From assembly GCA_946902875.1 (NCBI GenBank), contig OX336355.1, forward strand, positions 9,631,347 through 9,695,346: 64,000 bases of DNA, in the 5' to 3' direction. This stretch comes from Nematopogon swammerdamellus (lineage: Eukaryota; Arthropoda; Insecta; Lepidoptera; Adelidae). The notes under the pieces were generated by a model. It was not told the origin of the DNA. It searched no databases and was given only the letters and a program-made list of their open reading frames with translations. Below, piece after piece: positions 49,317 through 60,800 of this stretch. The position numbers were made by a program, and so were the translations under genes. Position 1 is the first letter of the stretch. The number at the start of each line of letters is the position of its first letter.

Positions 49317-52300
49317 TCAGTCGAGGTCGTCCGTGGTGGTGGTAGCGGGTTCAGCTTCCGCTTGTTTCTCCTTCATAGTGGGTTCCTCGTCGTTTTTTCC
49401 CGGAACCCATAGCCCGGAGGCCACACAGCGGTTCATGTAGTAGACTGCGTCCTTCTCCGGCATGTTGGCGATCGTCTCTTGTAGCATGGGCACATCCATG
49501 GCATCAAAGCACTTCTTGAGAGCCTGTCGACATACAAACTAATGAGCAATCTGCATTTGATCATGTATCCTGTCAATTAAATTACTAGAAAAAAAAGAAA
49601 TTTTTTCTATCTAATGAATCATATTATCTAATGAAGAAATAACATCAAGAAACTACAAAAAAAAGTAGTCTTGTCCTTGCTCATTCACTGTACTGATTCG
49701 CTCTTTGTAGTTCAGTGAACGCGGTGAACTAGTTTGGTCTCGTCGTTCAGCTGCTCTCTTGCTCAGTTAGCTCAGGCTCACTAAAGTAGGTAGTGCACTC
49801 CCGCCACCGTCCGACTGACTGACCGACCGCGCCTCGCGGCTCGCGCCTTCGCTCGCTCTCACCTCTGCTCGTTCGGTCGACCGACCGACCGACCTTCTGA
49901 GAGCGGCTGAGCGGGTGAGATGTTTTGCTCAGTTGTTCTGAGCTTGCTCGTTCGTTCACTTCAATGAGGTATATCAGATTGGTTGGTCGTTCGGTCTTTG
50001 GACAAGACTAACAAAAACCAATATTTCTCAAAAGTATGCCAATAAAATTAGTATTTATAGACGCGGGACACAAGGGCCGACTGATCGACGAATTGCGCGG
50101 CGAAACCATCTTCTCCCGACGTCGCGCGCCCTTCGGCCCACCAAATAGACCTAAAAACAGTCAGACTCAATTCATAGTAGTAGAGTAATTTTTCAACATG
50201 TTTGTCAATCTCTATACCAATATTATACAAGGACAAAATTCCTTGTCGAGAGGGTGTGCTAACGACGTCCGCACTCACATCGGGCAGCTCCTCGTAGACT
50301 TGGACGGGGTCGAGGCCGCCGGGGCCGAGCCGCTTCTGCTTCTCCTCCTCCTCCGCCTCGCGGAGAGCCTCCGCCACCTTCTCCGCCGCGCGCTTCCGGA
50401 TCCGCGACTTGAACTGCGTCAGCTCATCCTCGAACGACTCCATGTACATCTTCTCGGCAAGCTGGATCCTGTTACAACATTTTTTTTGTTTGTTTCTTTT
50501 GTTCCTCTTTTGCTACCTGCAATCAGTTCTGTTACTATAAGCAGGTTTTTTTTTTTTTTTTTATGGAAACTGACACGGTTGGCTTCATCACCTACAACGT
50601 CCGTGATGCCAGCCCATAACACCGGGTGAACTAGGTGCCATGTCAGTGCTTCCCCCTTTGATCGTGCCGGCTACACTGAACTGATCGGAAAACACAAACT
50701 ATTTACATAGCCGTTTAAACCGACGTTTCATTCAGTGCAGTGGTATCAACCCGGGCGGGTTAAACCCTACCACCAAGTGAGATTAGGAGGGAAGGGACCT
50801 ACAGTTTATTGTTTTTTTTGTTTTTGACGTGATAACGTCACATCTTATAAATTGATGAACACCGGCTGCACGCACGGAAAAGTGTCACGTTCCATCTGAG
50901 CCTGTGTGTGCAAGCGAGAGCGCGTAACAAGCGATAGAGAGGCACAATCGGCCCAAGCGTCGGCTTGTACACATTTATCTCTCTGGTTCTAAAGTACCAG
51001 GGCAGCAGAATTATGACGTTATCATGTAAAACTATCGTCCGTAAACCGACTTTACAGACAACCAATTTTTTTCTTCTGGCTTTCAGAGTCGGTCGCCAGT
51101 GAGTCCAATTTCTTCCCTTGCTGCTGTCCCAGATTCCTAGTTCTCTTACAACATACATGTTTAGAAAATGCAGTCGATAAACTCCTACATGGAAAGAGCT
51201 TCGCGGGTCGCACTGGAAGCCTCATGCAGAATTTGGATCTGTAGAGAGGGAAGTCGAGCACGAGACTAGTTCTGCTCCAAGTCCTAATTAATGCATACTA
51301 ACTGAAGAGGGATTGATGCGAGTCGAAACGTCTAGCGCGCTGTAAGAAAGCAAGATTGGCCAATGGCTGGTCATGTGCTCGATTGAAACGTTGTTGTTCG
51401 GACTCGTTCTCAGCCCACTCTATTGCAGGCCTTTTGCGCTCGATTGAAACGTTCTCCTCCTTGTGCAGGGCCCGGATGTGTTCGGTGGAGCCTGTGGAGT
51501 GCTGTGTTCGTCACCTGCTTGATAAGCTCTATTACTCTATTATTACAATAAAGAAAAAAAAAATAGAATATCAGCGTTCGTAAGCTGTCACCCCAAGTTG
51601 ATGTCAGCTGTATAGACTCTACGCCAGTATGCAGCCGGCTTCCGTCGGAGTGCTGTGAAACAAAGAGGTTAATACAATAGAAAGTAATTATTTAAAATAA
51701 AATATAATAAAAAGAAGGACATCTAGGAACATACTTGGAGAAGAAAGTTGGTACGCAGGCACGCGGGTCCACGTCGAGCTGCTTGGACAGCTCCAGGATG
51801 TACTGCATGCAGATAGTCTGGTGCGCAACGTGAGCCATCAACTCGTGCTTCTGCACAACATAAAGCAAGTTGGTACGCAGGCACGCGGGTCCACGTCGAG
51901 CTGCTTGGACAGCTCCAGGATGTACTGCATGCAGATAGTCTGGTGCGCAACGTGAGCCATCAACTCGTGCTTCTGCACAACATAAAGCAAGTTGGTACGC
52001 AGGCACGCGGGTCCACGTCGAGCTGCTTGGACAGCTCCAGGATGTACTGCATGCAGATAGTCTGGTGCGCAATGTGAGCCATCAACTCGTGCTTCTGCAC
52101 AACATAAAGCAAGCACTGCATTAAGACTGCGGTACTACAGCGTGAGGCACAATTTGCAAAATTTGCCACATTTTCGTTTCGGTTTTTTGTTCTACGAATT
52201 TCAAAAATATATATATTAAAAATCCTGTCTAAAAGTTGACCGTATTTAAAAGTTGGTGACCGATTTTTATTTTTATTTATGTCAATATGTGAAAGAAAAA

Positions 52301-55300
52301 ATCACAAACATACTACTAAATGGTCCTAAATACTCCGAAATGCTGTCTTTGTTTCGAAATTGCAGCTTTCTAAAACATTATTTTGAGTTTATACTAATTG
52401 CAGATGACGAAAGATAAAATTTTACTTCTTTTGACAGATTTGGATATTCGTGTAATGTAAATTGGTTTAACAAACTTTGAACAAATACTATAAAAAAAAC
52501 AAGCGAATGCTTCGCTATTCAAAATGCGCCATATCAGTGCGCATTTTGATGCTGTAGTAGCGCGCTCTTAAATATAGCGGAGGTATGCTTTCTATTGCGG
52601 AGGTCGCACCATGTATGAATCATTCAGCAAATATTCTGGGTGATATTTTGTTGTGTGAGTGGTGTGAAATTGCAACGCGATGTGAAATGTGTTGCGGCGC
52701 GACGGTCAAATAATCAGTCAGCGTGTATGCGTCCACTGCTGGACATATGCCTCTCCAATTTACCTCCAGTCCTCCCGGCCTTCAGTGGTGCAGAACCACT
52801 GCTTTCTGCTGACGTACTTGATGTTGTCGTCCCACCTGGCGGGTGGTCTTCCCACACTGCGTTTTCCTGTCCACGGTCGCCAGTGTACACCAGGGCATGG
52901 TTACTCCAACGGTCGTCGTCTTTTCGGCATGACATGCCTAGCCCACTGCCACTTGAACTTGTCACCCGGTGTCCAATATCAACAAATTTGGTGCGTCGGC
53001 GCGGATTGCCTCGTTACGCACCATATCACGTAGCAATATACAATATTCCCAGCACCGCTCACACCATTGCTCGCTATGCAACTTTTTTTTAAAATAGGAA
53101 TCGCGTCATGTGTCGCCGAGCCACCCATAAGGTGTGTAACAACGCCCGTGGACATTCAGTCGTACGCGGGCATTGCGAATGCCATGCCGGCCTGACATAC
53201 ACCTATCCACCCCCTTGGAGGCATGCCTAGGGCCACTTCTGGTATTAGCTGACGATGCGACCGCGGCACTGTATCCGCGTACCTCCTGCATCTCCAGGTT
53301 GATGCACCAGATGACGAGATAGTTGGCGGTGTCCTCGCACGCGAGCTGGTTGTGCTCGGTGAGGAACTGGCGCGAGTCGTCGTAGCGCCGCAGCATGCCG
53401 AACTTCTTCACCAGCTGCTCGTTCTCCTTCACGAACTTCTTCATCCTCTCGTCCTTCTCCTCCTCCGTCAGATCCTCATCCTTCGGACGCGCCGGCTTCT
53501 TGTTGATTACAGTTTTTGTGAATCCTGAACAACCAACAAGACCAATTTAAAGATAGGTGCAACGGAAGAACAAGTTCTGAACTCCTTTCAACATATCATA
53601 AAATATAACACCTGCTGTCTGTATGTATGTTTTTATTTATTTTTTATTTTTATGGAAACTGACACGGTTGGCTACATCGTAGTTTTACGTGAAATCCGAA
53701 CCACGATCAGCCTCAACGGTCGGACGGTTAACCAAAGTCCGACCGTGCGTCGTGCATAACATCAACGATGGATGTATCGCAACGCTGAGCCAACGAGGCT
53801 GACGGTTTTCTGACCTCTGAGGAATTAGTTGCAACGAATGACCTGGTTCGCTGATCGTGTCCACGTTCCACGGTGTGGTCTTCTCCTTCTTCTTCAGCTC
53901 TTCATCCTTCTTCCTGATCTCTTCCCCCTCCCTCTCCAGCTCCTGCAGAGCTTTCTTCAGCTCGTCCATTTCACCGGGCTTCTTATCCGACACCTGCTGA
54001 AGACGCACGTCCGGACACAATACAGTTTGAGTTGAAACCGTTTGAAAATATAGTATATGGATTGGTGGATGGATGATTGGATGGTGGATGGAGATTATAA
54101 ACAGGACCTCCAATCACTGTCGGATGGCCATTGAGTCGAGAATGTGAATGCCTTCCAGGCATTAAAGTTTAAGGTCGGTTTTCAACTTTCACGGCTACTA
54201 CGGAGACTACGATCCGGACACATTCCAACAAATAAGACAATGTACCTCATGAAGATAGCACAATCACCCAATTGCAGCACATGTGGGATAGAAGAGGACC
54301 TACTCCATATACTGTTGGAATGTGCCCGGAACCGAAAACTGAGGCAGAAGCTATTGAGAGACTTAAGAACTGACATACTCAACCTGTTTTTTAAAGTACA
54401 TGAAGCCTTGGGGCGAGCTCAGGGGGAGGAGTTTGAATTCATACTAAGTTTTTTTGTAAAGTCACAGGCATTGAATCGTGCTGAAGTACATTAAAGAAGT
54501 AAGTATAAATAAAAAAATTAATAATAATATAAAAAAAAAAAAAAAAAAAGCTAGGCTGTCATCGTGACAACACGAAGAAAATATCGCAAACAATATACGA
54601 TATGTAAAAAGTTTAAATAGGCGCTTTGCCGGGCCCGCGCCATGCGCGGCACAACCACCGACGGCGCGCGGACCCGCAGCGTTGAAGACAGGCTGCGGGT
54701 CTTCACAGGAGCCGAGCCCCGGCATCGCCTATAAAATGTCAAGAAATGTCACATGACAGCGGCGGCAGCAAGCGCGCAGCGACACGGTCGGCGCCCCAGC
54801 GGACAACTCGAGCTGCGAGTGGCGGCGCTGCAGGCCGAGGGCAGAACACGCGGCCACAACACTGCGCGCGGAACACCACATGCCGCGCCCGCCGCGTGCC
54901 TGCGCAGCGGCCAAGCAGCAGCGCAGCGGACAGCTCGCCCTCCCCGCCCGCGCCGGCGTCGCCGTGTCGCCGCCGCCTACGCGCACGAGCCGCCGCTTCA
55001 ACACTACAAGCACACCCTCCACCGACGCCCGCGTCGACGTCGTCAGGATTGACTGGCGGCGACGACGACGGGCGGACGACGCCGCCCCCGTCAAATCAAC
55101 CACGGCGAGGACGACGTCCACCACCGGCCGGCTTGGGGCCGTCGGGGTCTCGTGCCCCACCTACAGCCCCCGCTACCGATGGTGTAGTGCGCCGTATGCG
55201 CTGGACTTATGACCTAAATATAAAAGTCATGACGGCGTACTACAGGGCCACAGAGGGAGAGACAATCCGGACTGCGTACCGACCGAGGCTGCTTTCTGAA

Positions 55301-57862
55301 TTTCAGGCTTTAGATTCAACCATCCCTGTTACAGCCCAGCGCCTCTCAGATCAAGTACGGCTCATCCTAAGCCGTCATTTTGTGGATGATGCTGTACTTG
55401 AGCGACTACGCCTGGATGCACTTCCCCCTACCACTGCCTCCACACCCGCATGCCCGCACCCCGCACCTGCCTCGCCACCACCCTTGGCGAGAGCGCGGGG
55501 TGCCGCCGCAGTTACCACTGCTGCCGGCACGATGGCTGCGACCATGCCAACACCACCTTCTGCGGAGGATGGTGGCGATGTGATAGGGGGCACGGTAAGT
55601 ACTCAGGATAATGAGTTAATGAGGAGCACTCTTGAAGAGGCGATTCTGAGGTACCGCTCGGCACCTACCAATGACAGGCCGCGGATACCGAGGTTGCCCA
55701 CGAATAAACGAAACCTTATTATGGTGAGGATCCTGGATTCATATCTTAAAGAATATATTGAATCTAGTACAGATCTCGCCGATACTAATTCGATCTTGTA
55801 TTGTGGGGCGGTGGCTGCCTGTCGCATGGCGCGTCTAAAATTTGAAAATAATTCGCGAGACACACGCGCCATGCCAGCCATTGAGATTGCAGTGGGTAGG
55901 TATTTCCGGTCTCTCACGGGACCGGATGTAGACCAACTTGCTTCCGTGCACTGGCTACGCTTCGGGGACCTCTTCGGGGAAACCGAGGGTTTTGTCTTTG
56001 CAATACAAGATGAGGTTGTCAAGACGAACAACTATAGGAAACACATAATGAAGGACGGCACCATTGACATCTGCCGCGCCTGCCACCAACCTGGCGAGTC
56101 CCTCAGACATGTGATTTCCGGTTGTTCGCAGCTTGCCAACACCGAGTATCTGCATAGACACAACCTAGTAGCCAGGATTATCCACCAGCAACTTGCCTTA
56201 AAGTTCAACCTTGTGGGTACCGAGGTGCCTTACTATAAGTACAATCCACCGCCAGTTCTCGAGAACGGTCATGTCACACTCTACTGGGACCGGTCCATTA
56301 TCACAGACAGGACTATTCTCGCGAACAGGCCTGATATTGTGATAGTAGACCGGGAGGCAAGGCGCGCAACGCTCGTCGATATCGCCGTGCCGCATGATGG
56401 TAACCTCGTCAGTAAGGAAGCAGAGAAGATGTTAAAATATCTGGATCTGCAGCACGAGGTTACCAAAATGTGGCCCGTCGACTCGACGATCGTTGTGCCC
56501 ATAGTCGTTTCGGCGCATGGGCTGATAGCGAAGAGCCTCGACGACCACCTTGAGAGGCTCTCGCTGAGTGGTTGGGTCAAGGGCCAGATCCAGAAGGCAG
56601 CCCTGCTCGACACTGCACGCATCGTCCGGAGGTTCCTCTCTTTGGGACCCGACCATCGGTAGCCTGGGCTCGCCCCGCCGCCGGTGGTGGAAACTCCGTT
56701 TGTTTTTATATTAATTTTAGGTTTTAATTTAAAAAAAAATGTAAAATTTGTATAAAAATAAATGTGGAAATAAATGGATAAAAATATATAAATAAAAGAG
56801 CAACAACACGGCCTGGTACAGCCGGGGGTTTTTCAAAAGGGGCGTGAAAAGGCTCCTGTCAGGCCGGTATGGCATTCGCAATACCCGTGCATCACAGAAT
56901 GTCAATGGGCATCGTTAGGCACCTACTTGTAGGTGAAACGATACCAGATGGCGCGCTATCCATATCCATAATAAAAAAACAACATACGGTGGCTAGCTTC
57001 TCCTTGGTCTCCTTCAGCTTGGCGATGTGCGCTCGCTTCTTCCGCTCGTACTCCTCCTGCTCGCGCTTGCGCTCCTCCATGCGCTCCACGCGCGCCTGGT
57101 GTCGCCAGCGGAATAGCGACGGCGTGTCGATGTTCGGGTGCGTCTCATCCTCATCGTCCGATATCTGACGGCGCAAAGTGTCTCTAGTCAAACATACTTT
57201 ATACCACATGCTGTATCCTGATAATCAGTGTAAGCAGAGTAATCAGTGTGTGCTGCTCTTGTAAATTACAGCACAACACCGACCACCACGTTTAGCAATG
57301 TATTAAGTAGGACAATATAACCATGAAGCACATATGATTGCTATGCAGGTGCTATGCGTAAGGCACGAAGACCCACCTGCTGCATGACTCGGTGAAAGGA
57401 CCGTGCCAAAGTGAGATATGGCTAACCTGCCGCCCTTTAGCACGGCACCTTGTCCTTGTCCCTTATCGTCTTTTACGACATGCACGGGGAGAGATACAGT
57501 GGAGCTTTTGAAGTACCGGCACCACACGGTACGAGTAAGAGTTCCTGCTTATAAACAGAAACGATTTATTTTGAAATGTCTCAAAAATTTATTACTTTGA
57601 GGTAATATTTTAGAATCGAACTAAATAGTGAGTAGAAAATAGCTTGTCACATGTCCTCAATATTTTATAGCATTTGAAGTGCTAATATCGGAAACCAACG
57701 CCCTGATAGATACCTCTCTGGAGCCTCTGAGGCTCTTGAGAGTTTTAGAGGCTAGGAAGTAAAGGGTGGAAGACCCGAACAGGCAGAAGAACAACCTAAT
57801 TCTCCAGTAAAACTGGTAAGTACTCATACCTCAATATCTTTCCATTTGCTGTAGTCCACCAT
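49317..57862 (-). CDS. Cdc37: Hsp90 co-chaperone Cdc37
   Basis: Seven exons on the - strand: 57862-57830, 57164-56988, 53996-53843, 53524-53283, 51850-51735, 50468-50279 and 49523-49317 (TGA). They join in frame to 372 residues, near human (378) and fly (389). It begins [20 protein letters not shown]; Ser13 in the acidic stretch is the conserved CK2 site needed for kinase binding. A coiled-coil follows ([20 protein letters not shown]), then [12 protein letters not shown] and the Hsp90-binding middle part ([18 protein letters not shown]). The product loads protein kinases onto Hsp90. Exon 3 has a tandem acceptor (cagcag), so one Gln may vary. Exon 5 is preceded by two truncated copies of itself (see 51745-52110); only the last copy keeps the frame. 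Intron 2 holds three stacked retroelements. Confidence 0.95.
49667..50009. mobile_element. MITE in the last Cdc37 intron
   Basis: It begins agtcttgtcc and ends ggacaagact, with ta just outside on both sides. The inside is rich in 'cgttcg', 'gaccgaccgacc' and 'gctcg' words, with several short inverted blocks (ctcattcactg / cgttcactt). It is non-coding. Confidence 0.7.
50544..50806 (-). repeat. SINE family A, inverted, in Cdc37 intron 5
   Basis: A long T-run, 'atggaaactgacacggttgg' and a complete body, ending 'gggaagggacctacag'. It abuts a copy of repeat family E. Confidence 0.85.
50820..51068 (+). repeat. Repeat family E
   Basis: It matches 5964-6240: 'gacgtgataacgtcacatct', 'aacaccggctgcacgcacgg' and 'ctatcgtccgtaaaccgact'. 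The inverse pair gataacgtca / tgacgttatc suggests a DNA transposon. Confidence 0.7.
51745..52110 (-). repeat. Three tandem 122-bp copies covering Cdc37 exon 5
   Basis: Units start at 51745, 51867 and 51989 and differ by one base seen by eye (caacgtgagcc against caatgtgagcc). On the - strand each unit has 16 intron bases ending in tgtgcag and 106 exon bases starting AAGCACGAG. Acceptors therefore precede 52094, 51972 and 51850. Only the last copy continues into the full 116-bp exon with a donor (caa|gtatgt). 122 is not a multiple of three, so use of either upstream acceptor would shift the frame. Confidence 0.95.
52715..53000 (-). pseudogene. Decayed RTE-type LINE C-terminal piece
   Basis: 'tccactgctggacatatgcc', 'ggtcttcccacactgcg' and 'cctagcccactgccacttga' match the inverse of RTE polyprotein ends, as at 26050-26371. 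The frame is broken. Confidence 0.7.
53098..53245 (-). repeat. Repeat family C, inverted and diverged
   Basis: 'cgaatgccatgccggcctga' and 'cacccataaggtgtgtaac' are shared with 1163-1285. It ends just before Cdc37 exon 4. Confidence 0.7.
53650..53800 (-). repeat. SINE family A, inverted, body deleted
   Basis: The inverted tail (atggaaactgacacggttgg) is followed at once by the inverted head (ttttacgtgaaatccgaacc, gatcagcctcaacg). The body between is missing, so this is a deleted copy. Confidence 0.6.
54125..54540 (+). pseudogene. Non-LTR retrotransposon, C-terminal coding end with poly(A)
   Basis: A frame of about 116 codons to a stop at 54492, with [15 protein letters not shown] and then a zinc knuckle [17 protein letters not shown] (C-x2-C-x8-H-x4-C). 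These are usual at the end of R1/Jockey/CR1-type ORF2, after the RNase H-like part. An A-rich tail (54508-54549) follows. It is a 5'-truncated insertion in Cdc37 intron 2. Confidence 0.75.
54560..56800 (+). mobile_element. RLE-type LINE derivative without reverse transcriptase
   Basis: It begins after the A-run of the previous element and ends in an AT-rich tail with 'aaataaatggataaaa'. Its 3' end recurs inverted at 34440-34620 and 37625-37915, and its two ends recur at 19430-20345. The single ORF is described at 54746-56662. It is inserted in Cdc37 intron 2, against the direction of Cdc37 transcription. Confidence 0.75.
54746..56662 (+). CDS. LINE protein with Myb-like, zinc-knuckle and RLE nuclease parts
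   Basis: An uninterrupted 638-codon frame. Residues 1-145 are Pro/Arg/Ala-rich and GC-biased. Residues 150-215 look Myb/SANT-like ([22 protein letters not shown]). Residues 290-370 are a conserved linker ([23 protein letters not shown]). A C-x2-C-x8-H-x4-C knuckle uses Cys443, Cys446, His455 and Cys460. RPD528-530, Asp545 and a later KEAEK stretch fit the restriction-like endonuclease of R2/NeSL-type LINEs. A reverse transcriptase of about 400 residues should stand between linker and knuckle. It is absent, with no trace of the [YF]xDD box, and the frame is nevertheless open. It is either a recent in-frame deletion or a maintained non-autonomous protein. The start at 54746 is the first ATG of the frame, not proven. 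Confidence 0.7.
   Translation: MSHDSGGSKRAATRSAPQRTTRAASGGAAGRGQNTRPQHCARNTTCRARRVPAQRPSSSAADSSPSPPAPASPCRRRLRARAAASTLQAHPPPTPASTSSGLTGGDDDGRTTPPPSNQPRRGRRPPPAGLGPSGSRAPPTAPATDGVVRRMRWTYDLNIKVMTAYYRATEGETIRTAYRPRLLSEFQALDSTIPVTAQRLSDQVRLILSRHFVDDAVLERLRLDALPPTTASTPACPHPAPASPPPLARARGAAAVTTAAGTMAATMPTPPSAEDGGDVIGGTVSTQDNELMRSTLEEAILRYRSAPTNDRPRIPRLPTNKRNLIMVRILDSYLKEYIESSTDLADTNSILYCGAVAACRMARLKFENNSRDTRAMPAIEIAVGRYFRSLTGPDVDQLASVHWLRFGDLFGETEGFVFAIQDEVVKTNNYRKHIMKDGTIDICRACHQPGESLRHVISGCSQLANTEYLHRHNLVARIIHQQLALKFNLVGTEVPYYKYNPPPVLENGHVTLYWDRSIITDRTILANRPDIVIVDREARRATLVDIAVPHDGNLVSKEAEKMLKYLDLQHEVTKMWPVDSTIVVPIVVSAHGLIAKSLDDHLERLSLSGWVKGQIQKAALLDTARIVRRFLSLGPDHR
56815..56980 (+). repeat. Repeat family C in Cdc37 intron 2
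   Basis: From 'gtacagccgggggtttttca' to 'ccatatccataataaaaaa'. It ends directly at the donor region of Cdc37 exon 2 (56987). Confidence 0.8.
57205..57535 (+). repeat. Repeat family D in Cdc37 intron 1
   Basis: 'tataccacatgctgtatcct', 'cagcacaacaccgaccacca', 'cggtgaaaggaccgtgccaa' and 'agtaccggcaccacacggta'. Confidence 0.75.
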
Positions 57863-60800
57863 TGTTTTGATGTAAAGTGTACCGAAGCGAGGATGCCTAA
57901 TTATTTTATAAATTTAAAACGGTTGTAGTTTTGTACAGGTTTCTTTCACGCGAACGCGAATGCGATGCAAGCAAATGAATGATGAGACGGGGTGACGGGC
58001 GGGATGGTTTGGTTACCGACTGTCAGTCAGACTGTTCGTTCTGGTGCGTTCTAGCGACTACCTACAGGTGACCGGTTTGACACCTGACAGCTCTGGCGGC
58101 TCCTGCGGGGATCCTGCGGGATCATGCGGATCCTTTCGGAAACGGCTCGGGTTGACTCGGATCGAAAGCGAACCGCAGCATCACTCCGAACGTATGAAAA
58201 AAGCAAAGTGGCGACTAACTGGACACGTTTAAACGACACGGTCCAGTTAGCCAGCTACCTACTGGTTCAATGTAATCCTGGCTTAAGTTTACTTCATTAC
58301 TAAGTTATATTACAGGTAAATAATGTTATTTCGGCTTGGCTGTCTGTAAGTACATTTATGTACTTTTAAATACATGGCATAAATAAGATATAGGTAGATT
58401 ACATAATAAATAACATATGTAATAAGATAAGATAGATAATGCATGTAAGTTGTAGGATTTTGACATGAAATCAAATTACAAGTCTTACACAAACTTACAG
58501 TACCTATAGTCTTTTTGGTAGTGACGACGAGTAATTAATTACTGAAACTTGAGCATTACAAAAACTTATTCTGGGAGACTTATCGCTTTCCGAGATCTCG
58601 GAAAGTATAATAGCGAGGAGTATGTTTGAAATACCTTAATATAGAAGGTACGATAATGGACATGTCATTGTGTTATATAAACGTTATCAAATTAAATCAG
58701 TAGTGCTACGGTAAATTAATTTTAACTGTGGCACTACCTGTATGAAATCAGTAGTGCTAACGGTAAATGCATTTTAACCGTGGCACTACACTAGTAGTGC
58801 TACCGGTAGTGCCACGGTCAACGCGCGGTGTTATTTATACTTTCGAATTTTTTGTTCGGATTTCGCCAGTGTATTGGATTTGAAAAGTTGAAAAATCTCG
58901 GAGATAGTAAAACATATTCAAATTTAAAAAATAAAATAATTTGGGTAGGCCATCGATGGGGTAGGCAGTATCAGGCTACTGCCGTCAGTCTCCGTGAATA
59001 TATGAAATTTCAGATTGAGATTGGGGATATGAATTCTAGTAAAACAAAAATTGAGGTGGGTAGGAGTCGCTTTGCACTACTGACGTTATACTATTATCAC
59101 GTTATCACGATCGACGTTAATCACGACATAACATATGAGCATGCATCCATTTAAAATATTCATTGATTTTCATTGGTCAGCCAACCAGGGATTGAAGATA
59201 TTCGTATATATTTCAGATATGTCGCGTTTAAACGCTTGATGCACGATCTTATCACGTTATAGGTACTTTTCCTCCGTCAGATTATTATCGTTAAGAAATT
59301 CGTCAAACGTTTATACCTTAGTTTCGAGATAAATTTTGTCTCTGTTATTGTGTTTCTTTTATGTTTTCTAAGAAATAAATATTTTGTATTTGAACTTGGA
59401 TTTGGAAGTATTCGTCGCATTTTACGAACCGTCCGTTTGAGGCTGCTTTTCGATCAATGTCCGCCATCGAGGGGCCCACGTTTCCTTCCTGTGACAATGT
59501 CTCCGGTGATATTTATCGTTGTTCTTCCGGATCGTCCACGTCCATTGGAGTCGATTTCAACGACTTTATCGAGTTTGACACGAGGTGGACGGTCGGTAAC
59601 TGGTCGCGCGCGATCAAATTTTCACTCGCTTCGCCCGACTTGACATTTTGTCTGATGATGTTTTCCTTCTGCAATTTATTTTTCAATCTGTACTGACGAC
59701 ACCGCTCTGCATTAGTAGTGGGCGAGTGAGTTCCTTTAAAGTTTACTCGCGATTGGGCTTGGATTCATGCCTTTTTCTGGCGTGCACCTCCTTTCTGAAA
59801 AAGAAGACGTTCATATATTCAGTATTTTTAAGGTGCCGAAATGGTCTATCGACCGAAATGTGAGTAGTCCGTTAATTGTTTGAACTAAACGTCCAAAGTT
59901 TTAATTCGGGACTATGGCGCGACTAAAGTCGAAAAATCTCACATGAATCTAAGAAAGTCACAAAAAGTTTAGTCATAAAGATAAAGCTCGTCGCTGTTGT
60001 TTAAAGCAAAAATCATTAGAATCGGACAATTCTGAGAGGAGTCAAACGGGTTCGAGTACGAGTGCGCGGAGCATAAAAACTGAAGCTACTTACATTTTGA
60101 TTTCATGTTCGCGCAGATAAATCAACAGCGGTCTGCCCAAGTAGTGTTTTTTTCGGTTTTATTCATTGTGTGCATTATAATATGCATCCACTTACTTACG
60201 TATTTTAAAATAGAGTCTATTGAGATAATAGTGCAATTTCATCAAAATCTAAATCAAATAAAAAATAGTTTGAGAAAGGTACCTACCACGGAATAGCGAT
60301 AGGCGGCCGTCTTACCCCAACCATACGTTGTTTCTTGCTCTGTGTTACCTACCCAGTCGACCCGATCTGATTCGTATTATGTAAGTGCCTTGCGTAAATA
60401 ATGCTACGAGTATTTTAAAGCGAACTCGAAGTCAACGTGTAGATGGAGTTGATTAGCATCTAAAATCAGCTCGCTGTATAGAGTCCTCAGATCCTTTCGT
60501 TTCAGAATTAACCGCCCCGCTACACCCCTAACCCCGCCCCGCCCCGCCTACATAAATATTCATTTCTAATAACTCGACTGGCACAAACTTTTTAGAGCCG
60601 TTCGTAAACGATGCAAATTTCAACACTTCGCTTTGTGGAAATTGTTTAGGCAAATTTACTCATTGGAAATAATTTTAAAACGGCTCTCACACCGAGGCAA
60701 TTCTAATGAGCGTAAAACGGCTTTGTCTTCTACAACATGTACTTGGTTGGAGTAATTAATTATGCCACGAAAGTTATGATATTTTTAGTGTAAAGTTTTA

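Noticed and set aside
51692..52072. A 126-codon - strand gene
   Set aside because: It is the frame-shifted reading through the tandem copies of Cdc37 exon 5.
52640..53092. A 150-codon + strand gene
   Set aside because: It overlaps a decayed RTE LINE piece that is coding on the other strand.
54729..55160. A 143-codon - strand gene
   Set aside because: It is the antisense of the GC-rich, Pro/Arg-coding start of the LINE protein.
59457..59696. A small gene upstream of the gustatory receptor
   Set aside because: Composition looks natural, but there is no family match, no splice or promoter context, and the flanking frames are equally open.
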